Assembly (NCBI GenBank): GCA_029256485.1
Contig: JAQSXU010000069.1
Location: forward strand, 1-17,601
DNA from: Clostridiaceae bacterium
GTDB taxonomy: Bacteria > Bacillota_A > Clostridia > Clostridiales > Clostridiaceae
Reading direction: 5' to 3'
DNA: 17,601 nt
Part shown: piece after piece, positions 7,526-14,724 of the stretch
How the letters are laid out: the number at the start of each line of letters is the position of its first letter
How positions within the stretch are numbered: the stretch's first letter is position 1
Program-made: the position numbers and the translations under genes
Notes under the pieces: model-generated
Databases searched by the model: none
What the model saw: the letters and a program-made list of their open reading frames with translations, nothing else
Told to the model about the DNA's origin: nothing

Positions 7526-7649
7526 TATAAAAGTTATCTGTTTAAATAGCAAAGAAGATTTTGAGAAGGTAAGTAAAAAAGTAAATTTGTTACTGGTTGA
7601 GTTAGTGAAAAGTGGTTGGATTGGATGGCGACCAGAGAAAAATGAATAA
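7509..7649 (+). CDS. Hypothetical small protein, 46 residues
   Basis: The ATG lies inside the 3' end of the previous gene, after AGGAGGG (7498-7504). The product MKKSNNIKVICLNSKEDFEK... ends in a Trp-rich tail (SGWIGWRPEKNE). No family is recognised. Its stop overlaps the start of the next gene (ATGAATAA), suggesting coupled translation of 7346-7902. Confidence 0.55.
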   Translation: MKKSNNIKVICLNSKEDFEKVSKKVNLLLVELVKSGWIGWRPEKNE

Positions 7650-7902
7650 ATCTACTAACATGAAGATCGAAGAAATATTACAAGAAATATTACAGACCTT
7701 AAGAAAGAGTCAGCCTAAGGCTACTATGACAGTTTTAGAATGTTCAATCTACATGAATGTAAGCAAAGAAAAAATTAGAGAACTAATTCATAAAGTTGGT
7801 TCTGATTTTCCTTTCTTCAGGGTTGGAACTAAGGTACTGGTAAATAAGGTTGAATTAGATTTATGGTTAAAGAAAATTTCGGAAGAACATAGAGTTCTTT
7901 AA
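7642..7902 (+). CDS. Excisionase-like winged-helix protein
   Basis: An 86-residue protein with an HTH_17/excisionase pattern in residues 29-82: a TVLECSIYMNVSKEKIRELI helix-turn-helix, then the wing FPFFRVGTKVLVNKVELDLWL. This resembles excisionases of Tn916-type elements. The N-terminal 25 residues form a short amphipathic helix (MKIEEILQEILQTLRK). The start at 7642 overlaps the previous stop; there is no strong ribosome site, so expression probably depends on translational coupling. It precedes the resolvase and its res-like site and may help integrase excision, shape the res complex, or regulate. It is the second protein of this fold in the element. Confidence 0.75.
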   Translation: MNKSTNMKIEEILQEILQTLRKSQPKATMTVLECSIYMNVSKEKIRELIHKVGSDFPFFRVGTKVLVNKVELDLWLKKISEEHRVL

Positions 7903-7921
7903 TAAGAGTGTTGTAAAATAA

Positions 7922-8053
7922 TAGTGTCTATAAAACATATGATTACACAAACAAAGAGAAAGAGAGAAAAAGAGAGAGATAAGCTTGAGAAATAGGTATA
8001 ATTAATCTTAATAAGTGTCTATGACATTTGAATATGATTTTATAGACACTTAT
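7922..8053. other. Res-like site for the adjacent serine resolvase
   Basis: Three copies of AGTGTCTAT occur before the resolvase: plus at 7923-7931 and 8014-8022, minus at 8042-8050. The last two form a perfect 12-bp inverted repeat (8011-8022 ATAAGTGTCTAT with 8042-8053) around 19 bases. The half-site resembles the TGTCYnATA motif of Tn3/gamma-delta resolvase sites, and the roughly 130-base span fits a multi-subsite res. The same sites could autoregulate the gene. The rest of this 184-base gap includes a purine-rich stretch at 7952-7980. Confidence 0.6.
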
Positions 8054-8095
8054 AATGATATCATAAGATATATTGATTGAGAGGGATTGATAATT

Positions 8096-8725
8096 ATGAT
8101 ATTTGGGTATATGAGAATCTCTACACAAAAGGAAAAACAAACTACAGACCGTCAAAGAATAACTTTAGAGCAGTATGCAACAGATAACAAATTTAAGTTT
8201 CATGAAATACTAGAGGAAAGAATATCGGGAACTATTCAAGCAGATCATAGACCAGTATATAATGATTTAAAATCTAGGATAAGGAAAGATGATATACTAA
8301 TCATTACTGATATTGATAGGCTTGGAAGAAATGCTGATGATGTTATCATGGAGTTTAAGAAACTGAAGGCTGATGGTATTAGAGTTATTGCTCTTGATAC
8401 TCCATATCTTAATGAATGGGAAAAGGTTCAAGACAGTTCAATTTATAATATGATAGCTGATATATTCATAACTCTAAAGGCTCATATGGCTCAACAGGAG
8501 AGGGAGAAAACAGTTCAACGTATAAATCAAGGTTTAGAAGTTGCTAGAGCTAAAGGGAAGACTTTAGGAAGACCAAAGGCAGAACTACCAAAAGAATTTA
8601 TAAAAGAGTATAAGAAGTTTAAAAATGGTGCTTATGGTGATATGTCTGCAATTGCATTTGCAAAGATGATGGGGATTGGTAGAAGTACATTGTATAAATA
8701 TATCAAATTGTATGAATCTGATTAG
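8096..8725 (+). CDS. Small serine recombinase (resolvase/invertase)
   Basis: A 209-residue recombinase of standard resolvase length. The N-terminal catalytic domain shows FGYMRIS with nucleophile S9 and R7, TDIDRLGRN at 71-79 with the catalytic arginines, and the AHMAQQEREKT E-helix region near 129-139. GKTLGRPKAELP at 154-165 links to a C-terminal helix-turn-helix (about 178-206, MSAIAFAKMMGIGRSTLYKYI). Likely work: resolving multimers of the excised, replicating element at the res-like site just upstream; inversion is possible but no inverted target pair was seen. GAGGG at 8081-8085 supports ATG 8096; a TTG at 8087 is rejected. It looks complete. Confidence 0.92.
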   Translation: MIFGYMRISTQKEKQTTDRQRITLEQYATDNKFKFHEILEERISGTIQADHRPVYNDLKSRIRKDDILIITDIDRLGRNADDVIMEFKKLKADGIRVIALDTPYLNEWEKVQDSSIYNMIADIFITLKAHMAQQEREKTVQRINQGLEVARAKGKTLGRPKAELPKEFIKEYKKFKNGAYGDMSAIAFAKMMGIGRSTLYKYIKLYESD

Positions 8726-8832
8726 AAATAGTGGGGATTTCTATATGATTAGGGTAACTTCTAAATCTGAAAATCTTTTTTGCCCAGCAGCCAACTCTAT
8801 AAAATTTTCTAGTATTTTTTAAAAATTTATAG

Positions 8833-8895
8833 CATTCTTCATCAATGAAGAATGGTGATTAAGATTTCAAGTAGAGGGTTCATCAGACTGATGAA
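8833..8895. promoter_or_regulatory. Two perfect dyads sharing TTCATCA
   Basis: CATTCTTCAT and ATGAAGAATG form a perfect 10-bp inverted repeat (8833-8842, 8845-8854). TTCATCAG and CTGATGAA form an 8-bp one (8879-8886, 8888-8895). TTCATCA occurs in both. Neither is followed by a T run. Their place just upstream of the promoter at 8943 suggests operator or activator sites for the downstream tail operon. Confidence 0.45.
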
Positions 8896-8942
8896 AGTTT
8901 AAAAATTATTTATATGTTTCACAGTATTTATTTAAAAAGCTA

Positions 8943-8951
8943 TGATATAAT
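8943..8951 (+). promoter_or_regulatory. Extended -10 promoter for the tail-tip operon
   Basis: TGATATAAT is a full extended -10 (TG-n-TATAAT). No good -35 is seen at the normal spacing, so it may rely on the extended element or on an activator or the element's own sigma factor. Expected start is near 8958, giving a leader of about 140 bases. Confidence 0.5.
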
Positions 8952-8957
8952 AAAGAT

Positions 8958-9082
8958 AGAAATAAAAATAAATATTCTAGTACCCTCACTTGTTAAGTGG
9001 GAAGGCTATTTTTAAGCCATGGGAAATATTTAACTAGGTCAATTTTATTGACTAGGTTATATGTTTTCTCATGGCTTTTTTG
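8958..9082 (+). ncRNA. Structured leader or small RNA ending in a terminator
   Basis: The transcript from the promoter above would hold a small stem (CACTT/AAGTG, 8987-8999), then a long hairpin: AAGCCATG and following bases at 9014-9026 pair with 9065-9077, with an inner partly wobble-paired helix around ACTAGGTCA. TTTTTT follows at 9076-9081. So RNA polymerase should often stop about 20 bases before the first gene, giving either an attenuated operon or a short RNA of about 125 bases. GGCT at 9004-9007 could pair with AGCC at 9015-9018 as a weak competing stem. Confidence 0.45.
9014..9081 (+). terminator. Long-hairpin terminator before the tail-tip operon
   Basis: The stem AAGCCATG/CATGGCTT continues through GGAAA/TTTCT with one wobble, about 13 bp in all, and runs into six T residues at 9076-9081. 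It lies between the promoter at 8943 and the AAGGAGGAG ribosome site at 9087-9095, so it can only act on the leader of that operon. Confidence 0.6.
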
Positions 9083-9100
9083 TTTTAAGGAGGAGTTTTT

Positions 9101-9250
9101 ATGACAGAAAAGGCAAAAGCGGAGAAGAAAGTCTATATGCGTGAGTGGCGTAGGAGAAATAAGGACAAGGTTAAAGCAGCTCAGGAACGATATTGGGAGA
9201 ATAAAGCAAGCAATAATGTGGCGATTGAAAAGGAACAAACAAAAATATAA
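9101..9250 (+). CDS. Small phage-type basic protein, 49 residues
   Basis: A strong AAGGAGGAG site (9087-9095) precedes the ATG. The product has the stretch YMREWRRRNKDKVKAAQERY (12-31), a pattern I recognise from short proteins in clostridial phages. It is very basic and helical, so nucleic-acid or protein-scaffold binding is possible. No function is established as far as I know. Confidence 0.7.
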   Translation: MTEKAKAEKKVYMREWRRRNKDKVKAAQERYWENKASNNVAIEKEQTKI

Positions 9251-9271
9251 TAAGAAAGAGAGATGAAATTT

Positions 9272-9418
9272 ATGGAGAAAGCAAATGAACAATTACAAAA
9301 AGATGTTAGTGAATTAAAAGAAAAGGTACTTTATTTAACTGAAATTCTTGAAAAGGCAGGATTAATTGGTTTTATTGAAAACGAGAGAGCTGTTAATATG
9401 AGACTTGCTCGCGAATAA
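9272..9418 (+). CDS. Small coiled-coil protein, 48 residues
   Basis: MEKANEQLQKDVSELKEKVL... shows a leucine heptad pattern (LQKDVSELKEKVLYLTEIL), then a short tail. GAAAGAGAG at 9254-9262 fits ATG 9272 better than an in-frame ATG at 9263, which would add three residues. It lies between the basic 49-residue gene and the 279-residue gene. Unknown function. Confidence 0.65.
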   Translation: MEKANEQLQKDVSELKEKVLYLTEILEKAGLIGFIENERAVNMRLARE

Positions 9419-9459
9419 AAAATAATGATTATATTTGATGAAGATTAGGAGGAATTAAA

Positions 9460-10299
9460 ATGTTAAGCAATATGTTACAACAGAAAATTCAAGAAAACGA
9501 AAAAGTATATTCTGATGGAAAAGCAGCATTAGAAAAAATTATTTCTACCGCTAATGCTGATTATAATTTATTCTTAAAAGATTATAATAATCAGATAAAT
9601 TCTATAAAAAATAATTCTATGCTTACAAGCGAGGGAAAGAAGGCTCAAGCAACAAAATTATATAATGATTATCTTGTAAAAGTTTCTGATAAAGGTGTTG
9701 AGTACACTAATTCGTTAATAAATAGTATTGATGCTACCCTAAAATTAATTGATGATAACAAAACTAAGAATAATGATGTAGTAAAGGGCCAAAAAATACC
9801 ACAAATAATTTATGTAAGTGCAATGATGAACTCTATTAGTAATTTACAGGATGCTTCAATGCTTAAAGAAGTTTTTGAATATGCTTGTTTAGAAGATAAT
9901 TTCAGTACGGAAGTTATAAATTTGATTTATATGAAAGCAAACTCATTGTTAAATTCTGCTAATGACAATAATGGAAGCAGAGTTCTAGATGAAACACAAT
10001 CAAAGGCTCAGGAAAGGATTATAAATGATAGTGTAAATGTTAATGAAATTATTAGTAAGGGTAAATTAAAGACAATTTTAACTGCAATAGTAACTGAAAT
10101 TAATAAGTACAAGCATGATTATATTAAGGAATTTAACGATTTTAAATCAACTTTTACATCTTGGGGGAAAAGTTATAGGTATCCTCAAAATTTATATATG
10201 GCAGTAGCTCCTAAGAATGATTTCAAATTAGAAAGTATTTTAAATAATAAAGATCCATGGAACGTATCTAATAAAGTTAATAATCTATGGAATAGATAG
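9460..10299 (+). CDS. Unknown 279-residue protein, probably phage-related
   Basis: A strong AGGAGG at 9447-9452 precedes the ATG. Residues about 1-105 are charged, helical and rich in Asn/Lys/Tyr, likely a coiled coil (ADYNLFLKDYNNQINSIK). The rest is predicted mixed helical, with a hydrophobic piece QIIYVSAMMNSISNLQDASM that is too polar to be a membrane anchor, and a Trp/Tyr-rich end. No signal peptide. I recognise no family. It is followed after 22 bases by the tail-tip gene, so a structural or assembly role (for example tail assembly or helper-particle modification) is plausible, but that is from context only. Confidence 0.75.
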   Translation: MLSNMLQQKIQENEKVYSDGKAALEKIISTANADYNLFLKDYNNQINSIKNNSMLTSEGKKAQATKLYNDYLVKVSDKGVEYTNSLINSIDATLKLIDDNKTKNNDVVKGQKIPQIIYVSAMMNSISNLQDASMLKEVFEYACLEDNFSTEVINLIYMKANSLLNSANDNNGSRVLDETQSKAQERIINDSVNVNEIISKGKLKTILTAIVTEINKYKHDYIKEFNDFKSTFTSWGKSYRYPQNLYMAVAPKNDFKLESILNNKDPWNVSNKVNNLWNR

Positions 10300-10321
10300 T
10301 ACCAAATAGGAGGTGTATATA

Positions 10322-12061
10322 ATGGTAAGTCTATTCTTTAGTAATACAACTGATTTTGATAATAATGGAATAGTGTTAATTGATTGTTTGATGGGTTCTG
10401 TTAAAATTACGGAAGATCTAGAAGGGGTATTTGATTTGGAATTAGAGTACCCAATTCAAGATCGAAAAAATATCAGCAAGTATTTAGTACATGGGAATAT
10501 AATTAGAAGTCCTGTACATGATTCACGACCAGATCAATTATTTAGAATTAGAAAAGCTAGTATAGATAGCTCTAACTCTAAAATATCAGTTTATGCGCAG
10601 GCCATAGGACGTTGCGACCTTATGAATGACTTTGTGTTTGGAGGGGGAGATTTCCCTCTAGTTCCAAAAGGTAAAACAAGAAAAGAAGCAATAGCATTAG
10701 TATTAGCAGCAGCACAAGACAATTCTAATAAATTTCATGTTGGAAACTTAGACACTAGCACTAATACAAATGTTAATTTAGGCTTAGATGATAACGGAAA
10801 TATAATAGATTATATAGATGTTGCTTATATGTCCCCATTAACAGGGTTAATAAGCAGTACAGAAGGAACAAAAAGTATATACAATGCTTATGGTGGAGAA
10901 ATTATCTATAATAATTTTACTATTGATATGGTAGACGAGAGAGGAAACGATAACGAGTTTACAATAAGAAGTGGTAAGAACCTCCAAGAATTTCAACAGG
11001 ATGTTGACGATATGTCAGATGATTTTGCAACAGTTCTAGTTATGAAATCTTCTGATGGAATATATCTACCTAATAATGAAGTAATTATTTCATCGAATGC
11101 GGAAATTATAGGAAAGGTATGGAAGGTGATTACTTGTGACGATGTATCTGCAGTAGATGATACACCAGAAGCATTAGAAGTTGTATATGAGCAATTGAGA
11201 GAAAGGGGAAAAAATAAATTTGCTAAAGATGGGATGGATTCTTTAACAATAAGCAATACTGTTAAATTTGTACAATTAAGAAAGACAGAACAGTATAAGG
11301 ATTATAATATTTTAGAAAAATGTGAGCTGGGGAATAATGTAACAATTATATACTCTAAACTTAATAATTTAACTGTAAATGCTAGAATTACAAAAGTTGT
11401 GTATAATCCGTTGGCACTAAACGGACAAGGGAAAATACTGGAGGTTACGATTGGAAATAGAAAAGGCGCTAATATAGTAAATATAATTGATTCCGCTGCT
11501 AAAGTTGCAAATACAGCGAACACTAAAGGTAATGCTAATAAGACAGAAATTAAGAAGGTTAAGAAGGACTCAAAACAATTTCAAGTTAATATGGAAGCAA
11601 GGGCTGACAGTATAGAACTTAGTGTTACAAATTTAAAAACTGATACAGAATCAAAGATTGAGGTTCTGGATGGTCAGATAAGATCTAAAGTTAGCAAGGG
11701 TGATTTTGGTTCTTTGATTGAACAGAATTATGATAGTGTAAGAGAAGCTGTAAAAAGTGCAACAGGTACACACGAAATGATACTTGATAATTCAGGAACT
11801 ACTATAAAAAATGGTGGGTTTACAATATTAGATGGAGATGGGGATTTAGCTTTTAAGTGTACCGAAGATGGTTATGTTGCTATTAAAGATATGATACTAG
11901 ATGATGCAGCTTTAAAGAAGGGAAGTAATTTTTATCATGCATTAATGAATATGAAAGAAGTTAAGTTGAATGGAGATCTTATTACTGGAGATTTATATGT
12001 AGGAGGTACTATAATAACTGAATTTATAGAAAATATTTTAAAGCAGTATCACTTAATATAG
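10322..12061 (+). CDS. Phage tail-tip / minor structural protein (prophage endopeptidase tail type)
   Basis: A 579-residue protein. Residues about 15-385 fit the phage minor structural protein N-terminal / Prophage_tail family that forms the tail-tip hub of siphophages: GSVKITEDLEGVFDLELEYP at 26-45, the block around LVHGNIIRSP (55-64), YNAYGGEI at 188-195, and a VYNPLALNGQGKILEVTIGNR segment at 360-380. After a Lys-rich linker (400-420) comes a probable coiled coil (420-460) and a small beta-rich tail (485-579: MILDNSGTTI, LDGDGDLAFK). Family members link the tail tube to receptor-binding or wall-degrading parts. Here no other tail gene is present. AGGAGG at 10308-10313 supports ATG 10322 rather than the GTG at 10313. 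Confidence 0.85.
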   Translation: MVSLFFSNTTDFDNNGIVLIDCLMGSVKITEDLEGVFDLELEYPIQDRKNISKYLVHGNIIRSPVHDSRPDQLFRIRKASIDSSNSKISVYAQAIGRCDLMNDFVFGGGDFPLVPKGKTRKEAIALVLAAAQDNSNKFHVGNLDTSTNTNVNLGLDDNGNIIDYIDVAYMSPLTGLISSTEGTKSIYNAYGGEIIYNNFTIDMVDERGNDNEFTIRSGKNLQEFQQDVDDMSDDFATVLVMKSSDGIYLPNNEVIISSNAEIIGKVWKVITCDDVSAVDDTPEALEVVYEQLRERGKNKFAKDGMDSLTISNTVKFVQLRKTEQYKDYNILEKCELGNNVTIIYSKLNNLTVNARITKVVYNPLALNGQGKILEVTIGNRKGANIVNIIDSAAKVANTANTKGNANKTEIKKVKKDSKQFQVNMEARADSIELSVTNLKTDTESKIEVLDGQIRSKVSKGDFGSLIEQNYDSVREAVKSATGTHEMILDNSGTTIKNGGFTILDGDGDLAFKCTEDGYVAIKDMILDDAALKKGSNFYHALMNMKEVKLNGDLITGDLYVGGTIITEFIENILKQYHLI

Positions 12062-12094
12062 TAATTAAATGTAGCGTAATATGGAGGTGAGAGC

Positions 12095-12820
12095 GTGAGT
12101 AATGAGGAATTAGTCTTACAATATCAACAAGGAGATAAACAAGCATTGGAGAGTTTAATTAAGAATAATAAAGGTCTAGTTGTAAAGATTGCAAATAGAT
12201 TTTATGATTCAGGAAAGATTTATGATTTAGATGATTTGATCCAGGCAGGGAACATAGGAGTAATTGGAGCAGCTAAAACTTATAAATTTGATATGGAGCA
12301 TAAGGCTAGTTTTTCAACTTATGCTTTTTCTGCCATAAGAAATGAAATTGTAGATTGTATTAGTGGTAAAAGTCTTAAGGAAAAAAAGAATACTAAATTT
12401 TACAAATCTATGGCAAGTTTAAATACTCCATTGAAAAATGGTGAGGAGACAGAGTTATTTGAAATTATAGATTCACATGATACCAATATCGAAAATATTG
12501 AGCATAAATTATATTTAGATAGACTTAGAGAAGATTTAGAAAAGGTCATGAGAGAAAATACAACAATAAAAGAAACAAATATATTAAAATTTCATTATGG
12601 ATGGGATTGCAGAAGAAGCACATTTGTTGAGATAGGTGATATTTTAGGAATTTCAGATTCAACAGTCCAAAAAATAGAAGATGCTGCATTAAAGAAAATA
12701 AGATCCTGTAAATGGGTAATAAATGAATACAAAAAGTATTATGTATTTACAAAACAAAATTATAGAACAGTAGAAGAAAAACTTGATTTTATGAGTAAAT
12801 ATTTCAAAGGGGTGGTATAA
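12095..12820 (+). CDS. Sigma-70 family RNA polymerase sigma factor
   Basis: A 241-residue sigma factor starting at GTG 12095 after GGAGGTG (12083-12089). Region 2 is clear (about 15-90): DLDDLIQAGNIGVIGAAKTY at 44-63 and FSTYAFSAIRNEI at 73-85, the -10-binding part. A short region-3-like link (SLNTPLKNGEE) is followed by region 4 (about 158-207) with the helix-turn-helix FVEIGDILGISDSTVQKIED. The last 30 residues are an unusual basic/aromatic tail. It resembles the short sporulation-type or mobile-element sigma factors. It follows the tail-tip gene by 33 bases and precedes a region-4-like partner by 2. It may direct RNA polymerase to the element's own or a helper phage's promoters; the targets are unknown. 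Confidence 0.9.
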   Translation: MSNEELVLQYQQGDKQALESLIKNNKGLVVKIANRFYDSGKIYDLDDLIQAGNIGVIGAAKTYKFDMEHKASFSTYAFSAIRNEIVDCISGKSLKEKKNTKFYKSMASLNTPLKNGEETELFEIIDSHDTNIENIEHKLYLDRLREDLEKVMRENTTIKETNILKFHYGWDCRRSTFVEIGDILGISDSTVQKIEDAALKKIRSCKWVINEYKKYYVFTKQNYRTVEEKLDFMSKYFKGVV

Positions 12821-12822
12821 GT

Positions 12823-13266
12823 ATGACTAAAGAGAAACTAATAGAGATAACAAAAAATTTATTAGAAAATATATCTGCTTTAAAAAGTCAATTAGATTGT
12901 GAAGTTTCTAAAATAGAGGAATCACAAAAAACTAAGATAGAAAGAATATTGAAAATAATTAAGTATCTTTCTATAGATGATCAAAGATTAATTCAATATA
13001 AATATTTTGAAAAGAGAAAACAAATAGAAATAGCAGTAGCTCTTAATATAGACATTAGAACAATTGGAAGAAGAGCCGACAGAATAGCTTTATATGTTGG
13101 TCGTATGATATATGGATTTGAAGATGAATTTATGGATATGTTAGATCAAGTTTGGCCTGTATTAATTAATGGTGAGATAGAAGAGACAGAAGAAGAATTG
13201 CTTAATAGAGCCGTTACCCATATAGTTAATATGATAAATAAAAAGTATAATAAGGAAATATCATGA
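12823..13266 (+). CDS. Sigma region-4-like phage transcription regulator (ArpU/DUF1492 type)
   Basis: A 147-residue protein with an N-terminal coiled coil (about 1-45) and a helix-turn-helix in the middle: LSIDDQRLIQYKYFEKRKQ then IAVALNIDIRTIGRRADRIAL (49-90). This is the layout of ArpU/RinA-like late-gene activators of Firmicutes phages, where they switch on the packaging and structural operon. Here the usual target operon (terminase onwards) is absent. The ATG lies 2 bases after the sigma factor's stop, with AAGGGGTGG just before, so the two proteins are made together. The acidic C-terminus (EIEETEEEL) is not recognised. Confidence 0.75.
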   Translation: MTKEKLIEITKNLLENISALKSQLDCEVSKIEESQKTKIERILKIIKYLSIDDQRLIQYKYFEKRKQIEIAVALNIDIRTIGRRADRIALYVGRMIYGFEDEFMDMLDQVWPVLINGEIEETEEELLNRAVTHIVNMINKKYNKEIS

Positions 13267-13279
13267 GCAGCTAAAGTTA

Positions 13280-13363
13280 GTGAGTGATAATATAGAGGAT
13301 ATTACAACTTGTGGACATGATGGATATATAAAGGCCGTACGCAATTTGGATTATAACTTGTAA
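13280..13363 (+). CDS. Possible 27-residue ORF
   Basis: A GTG opens 27 codons (MSDNIEDITTCGHDGYIKAV...) ending before the terminator at 13378. No good ribosome site is seen. It may be a short gene or a remnant. The stretch to 13377 holds nothing else. Confidence 0.2.
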   Translation: MSDNIEDITTCGHDGYIKAVRNLDYNL

Positions 13364-13377
13364 TAAGAGATTATAGA

Positions 13378-13406
13378 ACATCTATGAAATATAGGTGTTT
13401 TTTTTT
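13378..13406 (+). terminator. Intrinsic terminator after the sigma operon
   Basis: ACATCTAT and ATAGGTGT form an 8-bp stem with one G-U pair and a 5-base loop, followed by a run of nine or more T residues. It closes the operon that began near 9101 and separates it from the cargo block. Confidence 0.75.
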
Positions 13407-13488
13407 GAGTAGAGATTGAATTGAGTATAATGATATTATAGTATGGCTAATAATTAAAATAAAAAATGTAGATTATGGGGATAAGCTG

Positions 13489-13518
13489 TTGAGTATATAA
13501 AAATGAATATGTTATAAT
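13489..13518 (+). promoter_or_regulatory. Promoter of the TcmP/three-Cys cargo block
   Basis: TTGAGT (13489-13494), an 18-base spacer and TATAAT (13513-13518) form a sound vegetative promoter after the terminator. It gives a leader of about 75-95 bases with no recognisable riboswitch. The cargo can thus be expressed while the element is silent. Confidence 0.6.
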
Positions 13519-13599
13519 TACAAAGAATTAAATAACTGAGAATATAATGAATAAATGGTTAGTGAATGAAAAAAGATTTTAATGGATAATGAGAATTAA

Positions 13600-14706
13600 G
13601 TGAGGAATTTGGAGGGGTATGAGTTGAGAAAAAATCTAATAGGAGAAGCTAAGCCGCATACTATTAAAAAGTTTGAAATAGTTGAGAAATATGTGGATGG
13701 ATGGGCTAGAAAAATATTGGGGTATGATAAATCAGATGGGTTAATGTTTATAGACTGTATGAGTAATTGTGGAATATATAGAGATAAAGATGGAGGGATA
13801 GTTGAAGGAACCGCAATGAGAGTAGCTAAACTTTTAAATAGAGTTGGCTCTAATTATAGTAAAAATATCAAAGTTTTTTTTAATGATATTGAGAAAGAAA
13901 AAATAGAAATACTTAGGGGACAGATCGAGAAATACAAATTGAATAATATAAATATAGAATACTCAGTAAAAGATGCAAATGAGTTTTTAAAAGAATTTAA
14001 TTTTAATAATTCAAAAAATTATAACTTTTTACTGTTTTATGATCCGTATAATGCATCGATTGATTGGGAAGCAATTGAACCATTTCTTAATGTTTGGGGA
14101 GAGGTTATTCTTAATCATATGGTATCGGATCCTACTAGAGCCATTAATACAGTAAAAAACAAAGATAAAATAAATAATTATGAGAAAACATACTGTTGTG
14201 ATTGTGAAACTTTAAAGTCAATTGGTTCTAATAGAAAAGAGTATGAGAGGCTTGTAAAAAACATTATTAAAGACAGAACTGAAAAACAGTATTACTTGGC
14301 ATCATTTCCTTTTTATATAAGAACTAATGCGTTAGTGTACGATTTGATCTATTTTAGTCATAGCATGAAAGGATTTAGATTATTCAAGAAAGTTGCTTGG
14401 CAAACTTTTGGAGGAAAATCATCTTCTAAGATTGATCATAGTGGAGTAGAAGCAGGTCAATGTTCATTATTTGATGATGAGAAGGGAAATAATTTAATCG
14501 ATACTGATGGAGTATATACTGTAGAAGATATTGCTAAATACATATATAATTGTTACAGAGGAAAAGGCGTGATAAATATAGAAGAAATATATACCAATTT
14601 GGATAAACATCCTATATTTCCAAGTGAAGGTTATAGAACTGAAATAAAAGATATTTTAAAGAATAGATATAAAGTTAAAACTAGAAAAAGCACAATAGAA
14701 TTTTGA
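13600..14706 (+). CDS. tcmP: Three-Cys-motif partner protein TcmP
   Basis: A protein of up to 368 residues recognised as TcmP, named for its pairing with the three-Cys protein encoded next. The N-terminal half looks like a Rossmann methyltransferase-type fold: LMFIDCMSNCGIY at 48-60 in the place of motif I, VFFNDIE at 92-98 as the acidic second-strand motif, and LLFYDPYNASIDW at 144-156 as a DPPY-like motif. A small winged-helix-like domain may lie at 305-365. The biochemical role is not established to my knowledge; methyl transfer is a structural guess. The start is uncertain: GTG 13600 has a weak site, while TTG 13624, six bases after GGAGGGG (13611-13617), may be the true start (360 residues). 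Expressed from its own promoter near attR. Confidence 0.85.
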   Translation: MRNLEGYELRKNLIGEAKPHTIKKFEIVEKYVDGWARKILGYDKSDGLMFIDCMSNCGIYRDKDGGIVEGTAMRVAKLLNRVGSNYSKNIKVFFNDIEKEKIEILRGQIEKYKLNNINIEYSVKDANEFLKEFNFNNSKNYNFLLFYDPYNASIDWEAIEPFLNVWGEVILNHMVSDPTRAINTVKNKDKINNYEKTYCCDCETLKSIGSNRKEYERLVKNIIKDRTEKQYYLASFPFYIRTNALVYDLIYFSHSMKGFRLFKKVAWQTFGGKSSSKIDHSGVEAGQCSLFDDEKGNNLIDTDGVYTVEDIAKYIYNCYRGKGVINIEEIYTNLDKHPIFPSEGYRTEIKDILKNRYKVKTRKSTIEF

Positions 14707-14724
14707 AAGAAATAGAGGTAATTA

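Noticed and set aside
7943..8155. Minus-strand ORF over the res-like site
   Set aside because: It overlaps the start of the resolvase gene, is of low-complexity composition (runs of Ser, Leu, Phe) from a purine-rich stretch, and has no ribosome site.
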